This document shows positions 1 through 9,295 of a stretch of 64,000 bases of DNA, piece by piece. The notes under the pieces were generated by a model. The model did not search any database. It saw nothing but the letters and a program-made list of their open reading frames with translations, and was not told the DNA's origin. The stretch is from Enterocytospora artemiae (Eukaryota; Microsporidia). The position numbers were made by a program, and so were the translations under genes. The DNA lies in NCBI GenBank assembly GCA_038659295.1, contig JASNGC010000001.1, positions 620,001 through 684,000 on the forward strand, given 5' to 3'. Every line of letters begins with the position of its first letter. Position 1 is the stretch's first letter.

Positions 1-2
1 AA

Positions 3-374
3 ATTATAATTCATAAGAAAAGGAATACCTGCGATGCCCCAACGTCTGTAGAGCCTCTGTGTGATTCAATAACTCCAATTTCTGAACCAGATACATGTGA
101 TTTTCCAAAACCTGATTTAGATTCTCCCTGTGCACTGAAGGCTCTAAAGCCTGCCACTACAAAGCCTTGTACTCCAAAAGTCATTACACTTAATACACCC
201 AAGCCATGTATTAAATCTGTGAATTTCTCCACATCTAATTCACCATGCAACCAGTCCATACAGGCTGGAGTTACTCGTCCATTTGCTGGAGGCAATCAGT
301 TGCCATCAGGCCAATCCGTGGGACAAAATATTTCGATTGGAAACCAGGGTGATTTCAATCCAATATATTATTAA
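3..374 (+). CDS. C-terminal part of a Cys/Pro/Ser/Thr-rich protein (5' end outside window)
   Basis: The reading frame is open from the left edge and ends at TAA 372-374, giving about 123 residues with no start inside the window. The visible part has seven cysteines at intervals of roughly 10-25 residues. They often sit next to proline or aspartate (TCD, LCD, TCDFP, SPC, KPC twice, SPC), in a Ser/Thr/Pro/Asn-rich background, and the tail is Gly/Gln/Asn-rich and ends in PIYY. Such a composition fits an extracellular or spore-coat type protein, but no domain is recognised, so that role is inference. An antisense ORF at 11-295 is treated as a shadow, because the plus frame continues through it and is followed by an AT-rich spacer, as a true 3' end would be. 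Confidence 0.6.
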   Translation: MIIHKKRNTCDAPTSVEPLCDSITPISEPDTCDFPKPDLDSPCALKALKPATTKPCTPKVITLNTPKPCIKSVNFSTSNSPCNQSIQAGVTRPFAGGNQLPSGQSVGQNISIGNQGDFNPIYY

Positions 375-638
375 TAAAAAATAATTCCAAAGTATTGATG
401 GAGATACAATGTATTTTTGTTTATGTGGATCTTTCCAAAATGGAAATTCAAATTCTACATTAACCATATTAGTCTAATCCAACATAAATTAATTTTTTAC
501 TAAATTTTGTATTAAAAAATATTTTTGGATGCTATATCGAATTTCATTCTTGACGAGTATTTTCTTTGGCTTCTTAGCTGCAGAATATTTAGTTTTGACT
601 AATTACAACTTACCTTAATTTTTATACAATTTGAATTT

Positions 639-643
639 CCCCC
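639..643 (+). promoter_or_regulatory. C-run start signal of SHMT
   Basis: CCCCC ends two bases before the ATG at 646. It decides that ATG as the start over the longer TTG-initiated frame. Confidence 0.6.
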
Positions 644-645
644 AA

Positions 646-2022
646 ATGTTGTATCAAAGCTTGGAAGAGTTTGATCCAGAAATCCATGGGCTGATTAAGA
701 AGGAGGAGGAAAGACAGAGAACAGGTTTGGAACTGATTGCAAGTGAAAACTTTGCATCTATTTCCGTTTTACAAGCAGGAAGTTCTATTCTTTGTAACAA
801 GTATTCTGAAGGACAGGTTGGACATCGGTATTATGGCGGGAATGAATTTATTGATTCGGTTGAAAGTATTTGTAAATCTAGAGCCCTGTCATTGTTTAAT
901 CTTAGTCCTGAAATATGGGATGTCAATGTTCAGACACTTAGTGGATCTGGTGCTAATATAGCAGCATATTTGGGGGCAGTAGGTAAAGGAGGAAGGATAA
1001 TGGGGTTGGATTTGCCATCTGGAGGTCATCTGACACATGGATATAAAACCTCTACAAGGAAGATTTCGGCATCTTCGATATTTTTCGAATCAATGTCCTA
1101 CAAGTGTAAGGATGGAAAGATTGACTATGATCAATTGGAAACCGATGCTGCAGAATTTAAGCCTAATCTTTTGGTTTGTGGTGCCTCTGCATATCCACAT
1201 GATTTTGATTACAAAAGATTAAGAAAAATTGTAGGTGATGGATACTTGATGATGGATATGGCACATATTAGTGGATTTATAGCCACTGGAATTATGAATA
1301 ATGCCTTTGAATACTGTGATATTGTTACAACGACCACCCACAAGCTTCTTAGGGGGCCAAGGTCAGCAATGATATTTTATAAAAAGTTGAAAAATCAGGT
1401 TGTCGATGGAAAGGAAATCACCATTGACTTGAAAGCAAAGATTGACTTCGCAGTTTTTCCATGCCTTCAGGGAGGACCCCATAATCAAAAAATAGGTGCT
1501 CTTGCTGTGGCCTTGAAACAAGCAAATACACAAGAGTATAAAGACTACTGTAAGCAGGTGCATAGTAATGCTTTGACTCTTTGTAATGAATTTAAAAAAA
1601 TGGGATACGAATTATATTCGGAGGGCACCAGTTCACATTTATTGCTTTTATGTCTCAAAGATGTAAGTGGAATTGAAGTGGAAAGGATTTGTGAGTTGGT
1701 AAATATCAGTATCAATAAAAATTGCATCCCCACAGACAAAAGCCCCTGGAATCCATCAGCAATACGTATTGGTACTCCTCCGTTAACTACCAGAGGATTT
1801 AAAGAATCGGACTTTGTTAGGGTAGCTGCCTTAGTAGATGAGGCTATTAAAATTGCGACAGATCTATCTCCAAAAGCACATGATAGTTCCAACAAATTAG
1901 ATTTACCCAGGCTTGTTGAAGTTGCATTGAAAGATGGTCGAATTTTGGATTTGAAAGCTAGAGTTGAGGAATTTTCAAGCCATTTCCCTATCCCAGTATT
2001 TGATTATAAACTTAAGAAGTAA
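646..2022 (+). CDS. SHMT: Serine hydroxymethyltransferase
   Basis: This is a PLP enzyme that converts serine and tetrahydrofolate to glycine and 5,10-methylene-THF. It supplies one-carbon units, for example for thymidylate. The 458-residue product matches cytosolic SHMT along its whole length: the N-terminal LIASENF block, the GHRYYGGNEFID block, and the PLP-binding motif VTTTTHKLLRGPR with the Schiff-base lysine at K233. The longest ORF begins at a TTG at 631. The first ATG is at 646, directly behind CCCCC (639-643), so 646 is taken as the start. No organellar presequence is visible, so a cytosolic enzyme is inferred. It is convergent with the downstream RPT4 gene. Confidence 0.96.
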   Translation: MLYQSLEEFDPEIHGLIKKEEERQRTGLELIASENFASISVLQAGSSILCNKYSEGQVGHRYYGGNEFIDSVESICKSRALSLFNLSPEIWDVNVQTLSGSGANIAAYLGAVGKGGRIMGLDLPSGGHLTHGYKTSTRKISASSIFFESMSYKCKDGKIDYDQLETDAAEFKPNLLVCGASAYPHDFDYKRLRKIVGDGYLMMDMAHISGFIATGIMNNAFEYCDIVTTTTHKLLRGPRSAMIFYKKLKNQVVDGKEITIDLKAKIDFAVFPCLQGGPHNQKIGALAVALKQANTQEYKDYCKQVHSNALTLCNEFKKMGYELYSEGTSSHLLLLCLKDVSGIEVERICELVNISINKNCIPTDKSPWNPSAIRIGTPPLTTRGFKESDFVRVAALVDEAIKIATDLSPKAHDSSNKLDLPRLVEVALKDGRILDLKARVEEFSSHFPIPVFDYKLKK

Positions 2023-2252
2023 ATGAAGTTAGAATAGTTTCATAGGGACCACCTAATAACTCCATTCATTAATATGATTTTTTATCGTGACCATAAAATA
2101 AAACTTTAATATCTCCGATTCCAAAAATTGTTTCTTGTTAGAATATAGGGAATCTTCATGAGATATTCTTAATTTAACGTGATTCAGAAATAAAGATTGT
2201 ATTTCTGCCAAATAAACAGTGCAAACTTCTGGACTTTATTCAAACTTTGTGT

Positions 2253-3416
2253 TTATTGTCTTTTGTAGTCCAGCTTCGTCTCCAATTTCTTCGATTCAGC
2301 AAGCTTTCTGGCGCTTTTTACAAAATCTTCATGAATAACATAATCCCTTTCCTCTCTCAGTGCTATCATTCCAGACTCTGTACAAACATTCCTTAAATCA
2401 GCTCCATTAAAACCAGCAGTCAACTTGACCAAATTTTCAAAATCAATGTCCTCTCCCTTGCTCATTTGGGCAGAGTGTATTTTTAATATTTCTCTTCGTC
2501 CAACCTCATTGGGCAGACCAATTTCAATTTTCCTGTCCAACCTTCCTGGCCTTAACAATGCAGGATCAAGAATATCTGGCCTATTGGTTGCCATGATGAT
2601 CTTTACATCGTCTAAATCACTAAAACCATCCAACTGGTTGAGTAGCTCCATCAATGTTCTTTGGACCTCCCTGTCGCTTGAATTGGAGTCGTTTGATCTT
2701 GCTCCCCCAATCGCATCAATTTCATCCATAAATATTATGCAGGGTGCTTTGGACCTAGCATAAGCAAACATCTCTCTGATCATTCTGCTTGATTCCCCAA
2801 TGTATTTTTCAATTAAACTTGAGGCTACAACCTTCAAAAATGTAACATCCATAGTTGAAGCTACAATTCTAGCAAGAAGTGTTTTGCCAGTCCCCGGGGG
2901 CCCATATAGTAGCACACCTTTTGGTGGCTTGATTCCAACCCTCTTAAAAATTTCTGGGTTTTTTAGTGGGAGCTCAATCACCTCCCTGATTTCTCTAATT
3001 TGCTCATCGAGACCTCCAACTGACTCAAAACTTAATCCCTTGGGTGTTTCCTCTGCCATGTTGTGAATCAATGGATCAACCTCCCTTGCTAAGATTTTTG
3101 TTATCGTTAGTGTCACCACATCCAAAGCCACACGGGTACCCAAGTTAAGTTGATTTCTATCTATATGCTTTGCACATCCAACAACATATCTTGGGCCGTG
3201 AGATGTCTTAATAATGTATTTCTCTGGAGAAAGAGCCTTTAGAATCTCTCCAATGTTTTGGCCCACAGTTTGGAGAGCTTTCAAGTCATTTTCGCTTTTA
3301 TCAAATTGTTTGTCTGTATGCTTGAGAATATTTCTTTCGTTTTTTAGATTTTCAGAAACCTCTTCGTGCTTTTTTATTGCATTGTAGTAGTCCCTATAGA
3401 CTTTCTCACTTGTCAT
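2253..3416 (-). CDS. RPT4: 26S proteasome regulatory ATPase subunit Rpt4 (PSMC6/S10b)
   Basis: This is one of the six AAA+ ATPases of the 19S base that unfold ubiquitinated substrates. The product is 387 residues, the usual family length. An N-terminal coiled coil covers residues 1-60, followed by the OB region with HGPRYVVGC (73-81). Walker A GPPGTGKT is at 172-179, Walker B IIFMDE at 227-232, and the arginine-finger region [10 protein letters not shown] at 287-296. Assignment to Rpt4 rather than another Rpt rests on the OB-region block, the [10 protein letters not shown] linker, the [13 protein letters not shown] block and the [12 protein letters not shown]-terminus. It lacks the terminal HbYX tripeptide found on some other Rpts, as Rpt4 does. 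The ATG lies four bases after CCC (TCTCCCTAAAATG). Confidence 0.95.
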   Translation of the reverse strand: MTSEKVYRDYYNAIKKHEEVSENLKNERNILKHTDKQFDKSENDLKALQTVGQNIGEILKALSPEKYIIKTSHGPRYVVGCAKHIDRNQLNLGTRVALDVVTLTITKILAREVDPLIHNMAEETPKGLSFESVGGLDEQIREIREVIELPLKNPEIFKRVGIKPPKGVLLYGPPGTGKTLLARIVASTMDVTFLKVVASSLIEKYIGESSRMIREMFAYARSKAPCIIFMDEIDAIGGARSNDSNSSDREVQRTLMELLNQLDGFSDLDDVKIIMATNRPDILDPALLRPGRLDRKIEIGLPNEVGRREILKIHSAQMSKGEDIDFENLVKLTAGFNGADLRNVCTESGMIALREERDYVIHEDFVKSARKLAESKKLETKLDYKRQ

Positions 3417-4130
3417 TTTAGGGAGAATAAACTAAATTTAAATAAATTTATTTGTTTCATGGTTGAAAAATTCCAAGCAAAATGCTATCAGTAAGATATA
3501 GATAGCATCAATCAAATCAAAAATATGAATTACTAGCATATGATGAGGAGTTAGCATTTTTAGACTCTCCTGAATATTCTATAATATGATGAGTTAAAAA
3601 GAGTTAGGTGCTGGAGCATATTCATATATAGATTTTCTGCGTTGTGTAAGATTCTTTATTTCTTAAGAACTTAAATAGAAAGCAATGAAGCATAAGATTA
3701 ATTTATTATTAGTTATACAGATAGACAAAACCCCTCTACTTTTGGCAGTGAAAATAATTGTTTATTGGAAATGATTTATCATCATAATTCGAAATATACA
3801 GATAAATCAGATTGTTCATTTCCTAAAGAGGAACACCAGTTGCTACCAAATAAAGGACTATCCGGCTAAAGCAACAATATTTATTTACTGTGTTAGTTCA
3901 CTTGATTTCAAAAACTCCATTTCTAACTAAGTATTAATAATCCCTAATAAAAAATTAAACCAAAACCAGAAATTAGATGAAACAATATTGTATAGAAATA
4001 GAGTACATGGATTGTTTGTTGTTATACACTATAGCTTGGCAGAAATCACAAAACTTCCTTGACATCGACTAATATAATGTAAATTTATTATTTTATTATT
4101 AGTTTAACTAATTATTGTAATACCCCTAAA
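3417..4130. other. Intergenic region between divergent genes
   Basis: This is about 0.7 kb of AT-rich DNA between the start of RPT4 (minus) and the next plus-strand gene. It must hold both promoters. No ORF of note, tRNA or long repeat was seen. CCCC at 4123-4126 belongs to the downstream start signal. Confidence 0.6.
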
Positions 4131-5696
4131 ATGAATATAATGAAGTATCGTGTGATAGAAATATTTAGAAGGTATCATCCAGACCTGTTATTTACATTGC
4201 ATGTGTATAGGGAAAGGCATTACTTTCTGGATGTAAATAGAAAAATGTCCGAAAGTATATCACATGGTCTTCTGGACATAGGGGATTTCATTGTAATCAC
4301 AGAGACATACCGTGAAGGTATACTTTTTAGGGTAGAAAAGCAGGAAGCGAGTGATAGGCATTCTGATCAGTTAGGGTTACCTGAGATTTTAAGCAAATGT
4401 TATCTTCCATTTCTATGTGACACATTGCCTAATTCACTGAATGAAATAGATTCAAAAGAGGCGAAGCCAATATACAGGGCAAATATTTTTCTGGGCAAAT
4501 ATGCTATTGGAGGAAGAGAGGTTCTTAATCTAAGAAGTCCACTCCCTTCTTGTTTTATTGCTCGGATTACTCAAAAAACAAGAATCAATCTCTATCCAAG
4601 TGCATATAATCCATTTTTCTTTCTGATTGTGTCGTCTAACAATATTAACCTAAAAGTGGTTTTTTGGAGTGAGTCCCTTGTTCAGTATAGTTCCTTAAAT
4701 GTAGGTGAAATAATTTACCTGAGCGAATATCGTAAAAAAAAGAAGATGGCCATGATAGACAGAATAGTGTATAATAGCTTTACAGAGTCGATCTATTTCG
4801 ATTGTGAGGAGGTTACCGCCAAATCACTGACGAAGATTAGCAAAATCGATGATGCTAGGATGAATCTACCCTCTATCCGGTTGTTTGAAACGATTACGGG
4901 TATGGTAGTATACTGTAGTACAGTACTGAGAATGAATCAAAATGGTCAATTTATGGAATATTGGCTGTGTGAAATTGATGATAAAAAAATTGTACTTTTT
5001 TATAATTCAGATTCAAAGTTTTACCAGATAAAGAACAAAGAAATTAGGGTCACTGAGTTGAGAAGGGTTGTAAGGGCAGGATTCACATTTTACATAAGCT
5101 CTATTTTCACTCAAATTGAAATCTTAAGTGTAGTATGCTTGGCTAAATGCTTACAGCATGACCCATCGACAGATTATATACCCAAGATTAACAAGACAAA
5201 AGAGATGTCAGACTATTATGGACCCATTGGATTTCTACCTGACAATTTTTCTAAAATTGATGATATCATTGCTCATTCTGGAAGTGAGGTGATTAGAGAT
5301 GTGGAAATACCCACCAGTCTATTCATGGAGCCTATGAAGATAGAAATTGAAAGTCTTTCCATGGTTAATATGGTTTTAAACGAGTGCCGAAAATTCTTAA
5401 TTATCGGTACAATTGGAAGTATTTCCAAGTCCAGTATCACGGTAGGCTATTTAAATAATAACAACTTTGAAAATCAAGAAACTTATAGCGTAATTATCAA
5501 TGAAACCCTAGAATGCTTTCTCATAGCGAATTACTTTGATAAGCAAAACTATAGACTGGGTGAAGTTGAAGGAATTAATGCAATTAAAGAGTCCCTGATT
5601 GGTGTCAAAAGCTATCTTATTATTGAGGGTGTGAGAGTAGATATAGATACGATTCTTTTTTACCTAACTGGACTAATTCCACTTTTTAAACCATAA
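4131..5696 (+). CDS. Uncharacterised protein, possible OB-fold (RPA/RADX-like) protein
   Basis: The 521-residue protein has no sure family. The middle contains a stretch at about residues 165-245, with LKVVFWSESLVQYSSLNVG followed by EIIYLSEYRKKKK. It reads like the end of an RPA-type OB fold: a strand with W/F, then a 'velocity of binding' segment 'LNVGxIIYL', then a basic strand. A second beta-rich block follows at about 255-330. This pattern is similar to RPA1 DNA-binding domains and to the RPA-related protein RADX, but identity is low and no zinc ribbon is visible. An ssDNA-binding role is therefore inference only. The ATG at 4131 sits four bases after CCCC, and a second Met follows at residue 4. 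Confidence 0.35.
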   Translation: MNIMKYRVIEIFRRYHPDLLFTLHVYRERHYFLDVNRKMSESISHGLLDIGDFIVITETYREGILFRVEKQEASDRHSDQLGLPEILSKCYLPFLCDTLPNSLNEIDSKEAKPIYRANIFLGKYAIGGREVLNLRSPLPSCFIARITQKTRINLYPSAYNPFFFLIVSSNNINLKVVFWSESLVQYSSLNVGEIIYLSEYRKKKKMAMIDRIVYNSFTESIYFDCEEVTAKSLTKISKIDDARMNLPSIRLFETITGMVVYCSTVLRMNQNGQFMEYWLCEIDDKKIVLFYNSDSKFYQIKNKEIRVTELRRVVRAGFTFYISSIFTQIEILSVVCLAKCLQHDPSTDYIPKINKTKEMSDYYGPIGFLPDNFSKIDDIIAHSGSEVIRDVEIPTSLFMEPMKIEIESLSMVNMVLNECRKFLIIGTIGSISKSSITVGYLNNNNFENQETYSVIINETLECFLIANYFDKQNYRLGEVEGINAIKESLIGVKSYLIIEGVRVDIDTILFYLTGLIPLFKP

Positions 5697-5699
5697 GAT

Positions 5700-5931
5700 A
5701 AATTAGATTCAATAACCGGCTCCAGACACCAAATTCTCTAGTCCATTGCTCAGCAAACCTAACTGTGCAGTTATGACCAATTTTTGCAGTGGATGTAAAA
5801 TTCAATATCGAAATAGTGTACCCGGGATTATTGTAATTTGGCCCTGTGTATCAAGGAAGTTGGATGCTGTAAGACATTTGCTTATGTTGAAAACACGAAA
5901 CCAGTATTTTGTTACTTTTCAAAATTTGTAA
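5700..5931 (+). other. Compositionally distinct spacer; small ORF (5773-5931) or ncRNA candidate
   Basis: By hand count 5701-5760 and 5821-5880 are about 42% G+C, while neighbouring spacers are nearer 25%. One plus-strand frame is open. Read from the ATG at 5773 it gives 52 residues, starting MTNFCSGCKIQYRN, with one CxxC pair and a later WPC. The C-run typical of starts here is missing upstream of 5773. It could be a small protein gene, a structured RNA or a decayed gene. Confidence 0.25.
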
Positions 5932-5937
5932 TTTTAT

Positions 5938-5941
5938 CCCC
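5938..5941 (+). promoter_or_regulatory. C-run start signal of the Nup53-like gene
   Basis: CCCC abuts the ATG at 5942 and sets the start there. The longer reading frame begins at a non-ATG codon at 5909. Confidence 0.6.
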
Positions 5942-6370
5942 ATGGAGGATTCTGACAATAGTTTTATGCCGGAGCTTTTTGCTGAAAATTCAGAATTTCA
6001 GTCAATAAAGGAGAGAAAAAACGCAATACCACAGAATACCATTTACCAAACAATTTCTGGCCCTGAGCATATTCCTGAAACTCGTCATGTGACAATATTT
6101 GGGTTTTCCCCAAGTAACCGACAGAATATTCTGGACATAATAAAGAATACAGTCAATATAGACAGGATAGAGGAAGGTCGTAATTTTGTTTCTGTTTGGT
6201 CCGAGGATATTGATGATTTAGAAAGGTGTGCTGCATTAAATCAAAAGATTATTAATGGAGAAATTATTGGTGCCTTTAGAAGAAACTTTGGATTAATTAC
6301 AGAAAAAGATATATATTTAAAGAAAAAGGGAATATTCAGAATTATTTTGGAATACTTCTTCGGAGAATAA
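5942..6370 (+). CDS. NUP53: Nup53/Nup35-type nucleoporin (MPPN RRM domain)
   Basis: This 142-residue protein resembles the inner-ring nucleoporin Nup35/Nup53. After a polar N-terminus (1-50) comes an RRM-like domain at about 55-125, with RHVTIFGFSPSNRQNIL matching the 'VTVFGFPPs' first strand of the Nup35 RRM. The chain ends in an amphipathic stretch, IFRIILEYFFGE, comparable to the membrane-binding C-terminal helix of Nup53 that ends near LxGW. In yeast and animals Nup53 dimerises through the RRM and bridges the pore scaffold to the membrane. Here the N-terminal FG region is almost entirely missing, so the protein is under half the usual length. The RRM is divergent; the combination of first strand and C-terminal helix supports the call. 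Confidence 0.6.
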   Translation: MEDSDNSFMPELFAENSEFQSIKERKNAIPQNTIYQTISGPEHIPETRHVTIFGFSPSNRQNILDIIKNTVNIDRIEEGRNFVSVWSEDIDDLERCAALNQKIINGEIIGAFRRNFGLITEKDIYLKKKGIFRIILEYFFGE

Positions 6371-7106
6371 GATTAGTTTGTGCCATATCTCTAAATAAAA
6401 TGGATTTTTAAAGTAACATCAAATAGATTGAATTGGATTGTCTTTAATCAACAAATTCTAATTTCCACTGATTGTTTTTTGAAAGTTTCAAGGAAAGATT
6501 CTTCTACAAGCTAACCGTTACCTACTATTTCAAGGTTTTTGTTTCATACTTATTGAATCGTCGAGAAATACTTCATATAATCTTAAAAATATTGTCAATA
6601 ATCGCTACTCTTGCAATTTTTGTCTTGCATGCCAAGAAATTTCCACTGCTTTAATATTATCATGTAAATCTACATTTTATTCCAATTTTTGTGCCAATTC
6701 ACTTCAAAAATGTCTCATATAAATCAAATATCGAATCTTCTTTCATAGGAATGAAAAAATTAATGATAGAGGGTAGATTTAAACAATCAAAACAATATAC
6801 TTTGTTGTCCAAAAACAAACATTTATTTTCTAAATACAATTTTTGAATGAGTCTAGAATCATTAGAATATTGATGGGTATTACAAGACCGCTTAGCCGAG
6901 TTCATTGCAGTCAATTCCAATTCATTTATCAAGGTTCTGAAATTTGTATAAACTGTGTTTCAATGTTTACTTACAAGCAAAACTTGAATATATATGCTCT
7001 ACAAATCACTTTGTTGTTTGAACTTTCCAAACAACAGCATTAAACTTTTATTTATTTATGATCACCGACAAATATTTTACATTTATAGACCCTAAATTAG
7101 ATTGCC
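6371..7106. other. Intergenic region with only weak small ORFs
   Basis: This is 0.7 kb of AT-rich sequence. The frame at 6472-6654 has no ATG. The overlapping opposite-strand frames at 6699-6932 and 6843-7043 have no C-run signal and no recognisable domain. I do not call a gene here. ACCC at 7089-7092 is the likely start signal of the next gene. Confidence 0.5.
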
Positions 7107-7814
7107 ATGAAGGTTACAGGATATATACACAGTTATGCCGAAGCTTTACTGATTGTCCATGCAGTTAGATTGGGATATGTATTGCCTGCTACCACAAGAT
7201 TGACATCAGAAGAACGGAAGCAGATAGACGCCGGTGACATTTATTGCTTTATAGAGGCTGAAGGGGAGATGAGAAGATGGACAGACGGGCAAATCTGGTC
7301 TCCTTCGAAAATAAGTGGAGAGTTTCTCATTTACTACCAAGTTCCTAGATACTTGAGTAAAAATGGAATTAAAAGAAATAAAGCTAACATTAATTTCTAC
7401 GAAGAACTTCATGGAAATTGTGGAATGGAGAAGGGTCAAGACCAGTATCAAATAGATGTTAGAACAGCGCTTCACAAGAAGACTGTGTGCATTACATTAG
7501 ATTCAAAAGTATATCACATCATTTCTTACTATATTCTCATATTTTCATCTGAACCAATTTCAAATATCCCATTTTTTTCTTCACTTTCATTGGCTCTTGA
7601 TAGATTTTCAATCTTAAAATCGCCTAACTTCATCAAATCATTAAATCCGGATGATCGAGAAAAAATTTTGGAGGAAAAATTTCAAATTTTAAAATTATCT
7701 ACTAACCTTGAAAAAAATAATACCGATAAAAGAAAGGGGCTGGAGCAGCAGGCCATTTGTGGACTACTTAAGCTCTTCAGAAATATTTCACCAAAAAATA
7801 GTAGGATAAATTAA
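7107..7814 (+). CDS. WOPR-domain transcription regulator (Gti1/Pac2/Wor1 family)
   Basis: The 235-residue product carries the fungal WOPR DNA-binding domain in both halves. WOPRa covers about 3-80: a GYIHSYAEALLIVHAVRLG opening, a basic RLTSEERKQIDAGDIYCF block, then the signature RRWTDGQIWSPSKI at 56-69 and GEFLIY at 71-76. WOPRb covers about 124-145 (KKTVCITLDSKVYHIISYY). The family contains developmental and morphological switches of fungi such as Wor1, Mit1, Ryp1 and Gti1. The long variable C-terminus of the yeast proteins is absent. A role in a life-cycle switch would be inference. The start ATG lies 15 nt behind ACCC. Confidence 0.9.
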   Translation: MKVTGYIHSYAEALLIVHAVRLGYVLPATTRLTSEERKQIDAGDIYCFIEAEGEMRRWTDGQIWSPSKISGEFLIYYQVPRYLSKNGIKRNKANINFYEELHGNCGMEKGQDQYQIDVRTALHKKTVCITLDSKVYHIISYYILIFSSEPISNIPFFSSLSLALDRFSILKSPNFIKSLNPDDREKILEEKFQILKLSTNLEKNNTDKRKGLEQQAICGLLKLFRNISPKNSRIN

Positions 7815-8038
7815 CGGTATTGGAATTATTTCAAGCCATAAAATAATAAAAGATTTTTGTATATATAACTTTTTTAATACAGTATTTTTGGCCTACAGAA
7901 CCCTTCAAAACATCAGTAGAATAAACAATATAGTTCTATGAGATCGATACGGACATTTATTTTGGCACAACCTTGCTGTTCTCTTCAAAAGGTAAAAATA
8001 GAAGTATTTTAGCAACTTATGATACTGATTTATTGCAT

Positions 8039-9295
8039 TCAACTCTTTAAAACATACTTCGATCCCTTTAAAATTGTATACTTTTTCAGCTCCTCAATCA
8101 AAAAACTTTGATCAATTTTATGGCCTCCATTCTCTACCAAACCTTCTGCTTGGATAAGTGATATTGATTTTTTACTGCAAAGGAATTCTAGAACACCATT
8201 AAACCAGGTATTGCTGTTGTTACTACTTTTAATTGTGTAACAATTATTAGCTAAGTGATAGTATCCTCCAGAATATAATATCTCTATGGCTATACTCTCT
8301 TCTATCCCTGTTTTCTCACAAATAGCACTGGAACTTAGCATTATACACTCAGAAACAACTGCATAAATCAGTTCCTGGTGTGTCTTCTTCATCAATTCAT
8401 AATCAAACTGAACATCCTCACGAAATCCCCTTAGAACAAACAAGCCATCTTTTATATCGGCTAGTTCATGAACCAGCCATGACTCATCAGAATAACCGTT
8501 AAATTGATCGAACAAATCCTTCACTTTGCCACACTCAGCAGTACCATTTCTTTTAAACAGATCAATGATTTGACTCCTTAATTCGTGAAGACACTTCTCA
8601 TAATAGGTGTTTTTTAGAATAAATCGGCCTGAAACACAAACTGTCATCTTATATAATGCATTTTGAACAGATTGCCTGTCAAATACCTCACATAATTCCG
8701 AGGAGTTTACTATTCTAAAATTAAAAATTACTTTTTCCAAACATTTAACAGAGTAACTGTTGTTGATCGTGTTATTTACTGCATTATTTTCTGTAGCATG
8801 AATAACATGCTCAATATTAGGCATTTTTGTTTCCTCGTATCCTAATGTTCTAGCTTCTTCGTTTTCAATATTCTTTAGTTTATAATTTATACTCCTTTTT
8901 CGATGCTCAATCTCTTCTCTACTCTCTGCCTTTCTAATTACCTTAGATTCTTTTTCAAAGGTGTAGTATTGATATGTAGGATTAAAAATATATAAATCTG
9001 AAATTTTAATTAAAGTAATGTGCCTAGCAGTGTTTTCATTTGGACTGCAATTGTTGCTTACATAAAAATACTGTTTGGGATGGTATGGTATGCTCTTAAA
9101 GTCCAGGTGATCGGTATTATGCAATTTAGACTTGATAGCTGATGAGTTTCTCTGGGGAAATGGAATGGAAATTTCCATGTACTTACTAATCGGCTTATAT
9201 CTTATGTCTTTCATTGCACCCTGCTTCATCGGAATTCTAAAAAGCGAAATGTCTTTAGAAGAGTGAACAAAGCAGTATTCAGAAAGAATTTTCAT
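8039..9295 (-). CDS. RPC37: RNA polymerase III subunit Rpc37/RPC5-like
   Basis: The 418-residue protein resembles RPC5/Rpc37, which with Rpc53 forms the Pol III TFIIF-like subcomplex used in initiation and termination. The N-terminal dimerisation part is recognisable by EYCFVHSSKDISLFRIP (6-22), the ITLIKISDLYIFNPTYQYYT strand block (93-112), and the adjacent R-rich linker with YKLKNIENEEARTLGYEE (137-154). The C-terminal half contains VSGRFILKNTYYEK (229-242), matching the 'V.GNWVVKS..LY' winged-helix segment of POLR3E. These matches are by memory, and overall identity is low. The ATG is preceded by CCCCC (GGTATCCCCCTAATTTATG). Confidence 0.65.
   Translation of the reverse strand: MKILSEYCFVHSSKDISLFRIPMKQGAMKDIRYKPISKYMEISIPFPQRNSSAIKSKLHNTDHLDFKSIPYHPKQYFYVSNNCSPNENTARHITLIKISDLYIFNPTYQYYTFEKESKVIRKAESREEIEHRKRSINYKLKNIENEEARTLGYEETKMPNIEHVIHATENNAVNNTINNSYSVKCLEKVIFNFRIVNSSELCEVFDRQSVQNALYKMTVCVSGRFILKNTYYEKCLHELRSQIIDLFKRNGTAECGKVKDLFDQFNGYSDESWLVHELADIKDGLFVLRGFREDVQFDYELMKKTHQELIYAVVSECIMLSSSAICEKTGIEESIAIEILYSGGYYHLANNCYTIKSSNNSNTWFNGVLEFLCSKKSISLIQAEGLVENGGHKIDQSFLIEELKKYTILKGSKYVLKS

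Noticed and set aside
11..295. 94-codon minus-strand ORF
   Set aside because: It lies antisense to the Cys/Pro-rich frame, has no C-run start and no domain; the plus frame is better supported.
5776..5850. Resemblance to U4 snRNA (GCAGTGG then GATTATTG about 40 nt later)
   Set aside because: Only two short words match. The U6-pairing GCTAAT and a 3' Sm site are missing and the K-turn is not evident, so chance is likely.
6472..6654. 60-codon hydrophobic ORF
   Set aside because: No ATG start, no C-run, AT-rich composition as in other gaps.
6699..7043. Overlapping small ORFs on both strands
   Set aside because: Neither has the start signal or a recognisable motif, and they exclude each other.
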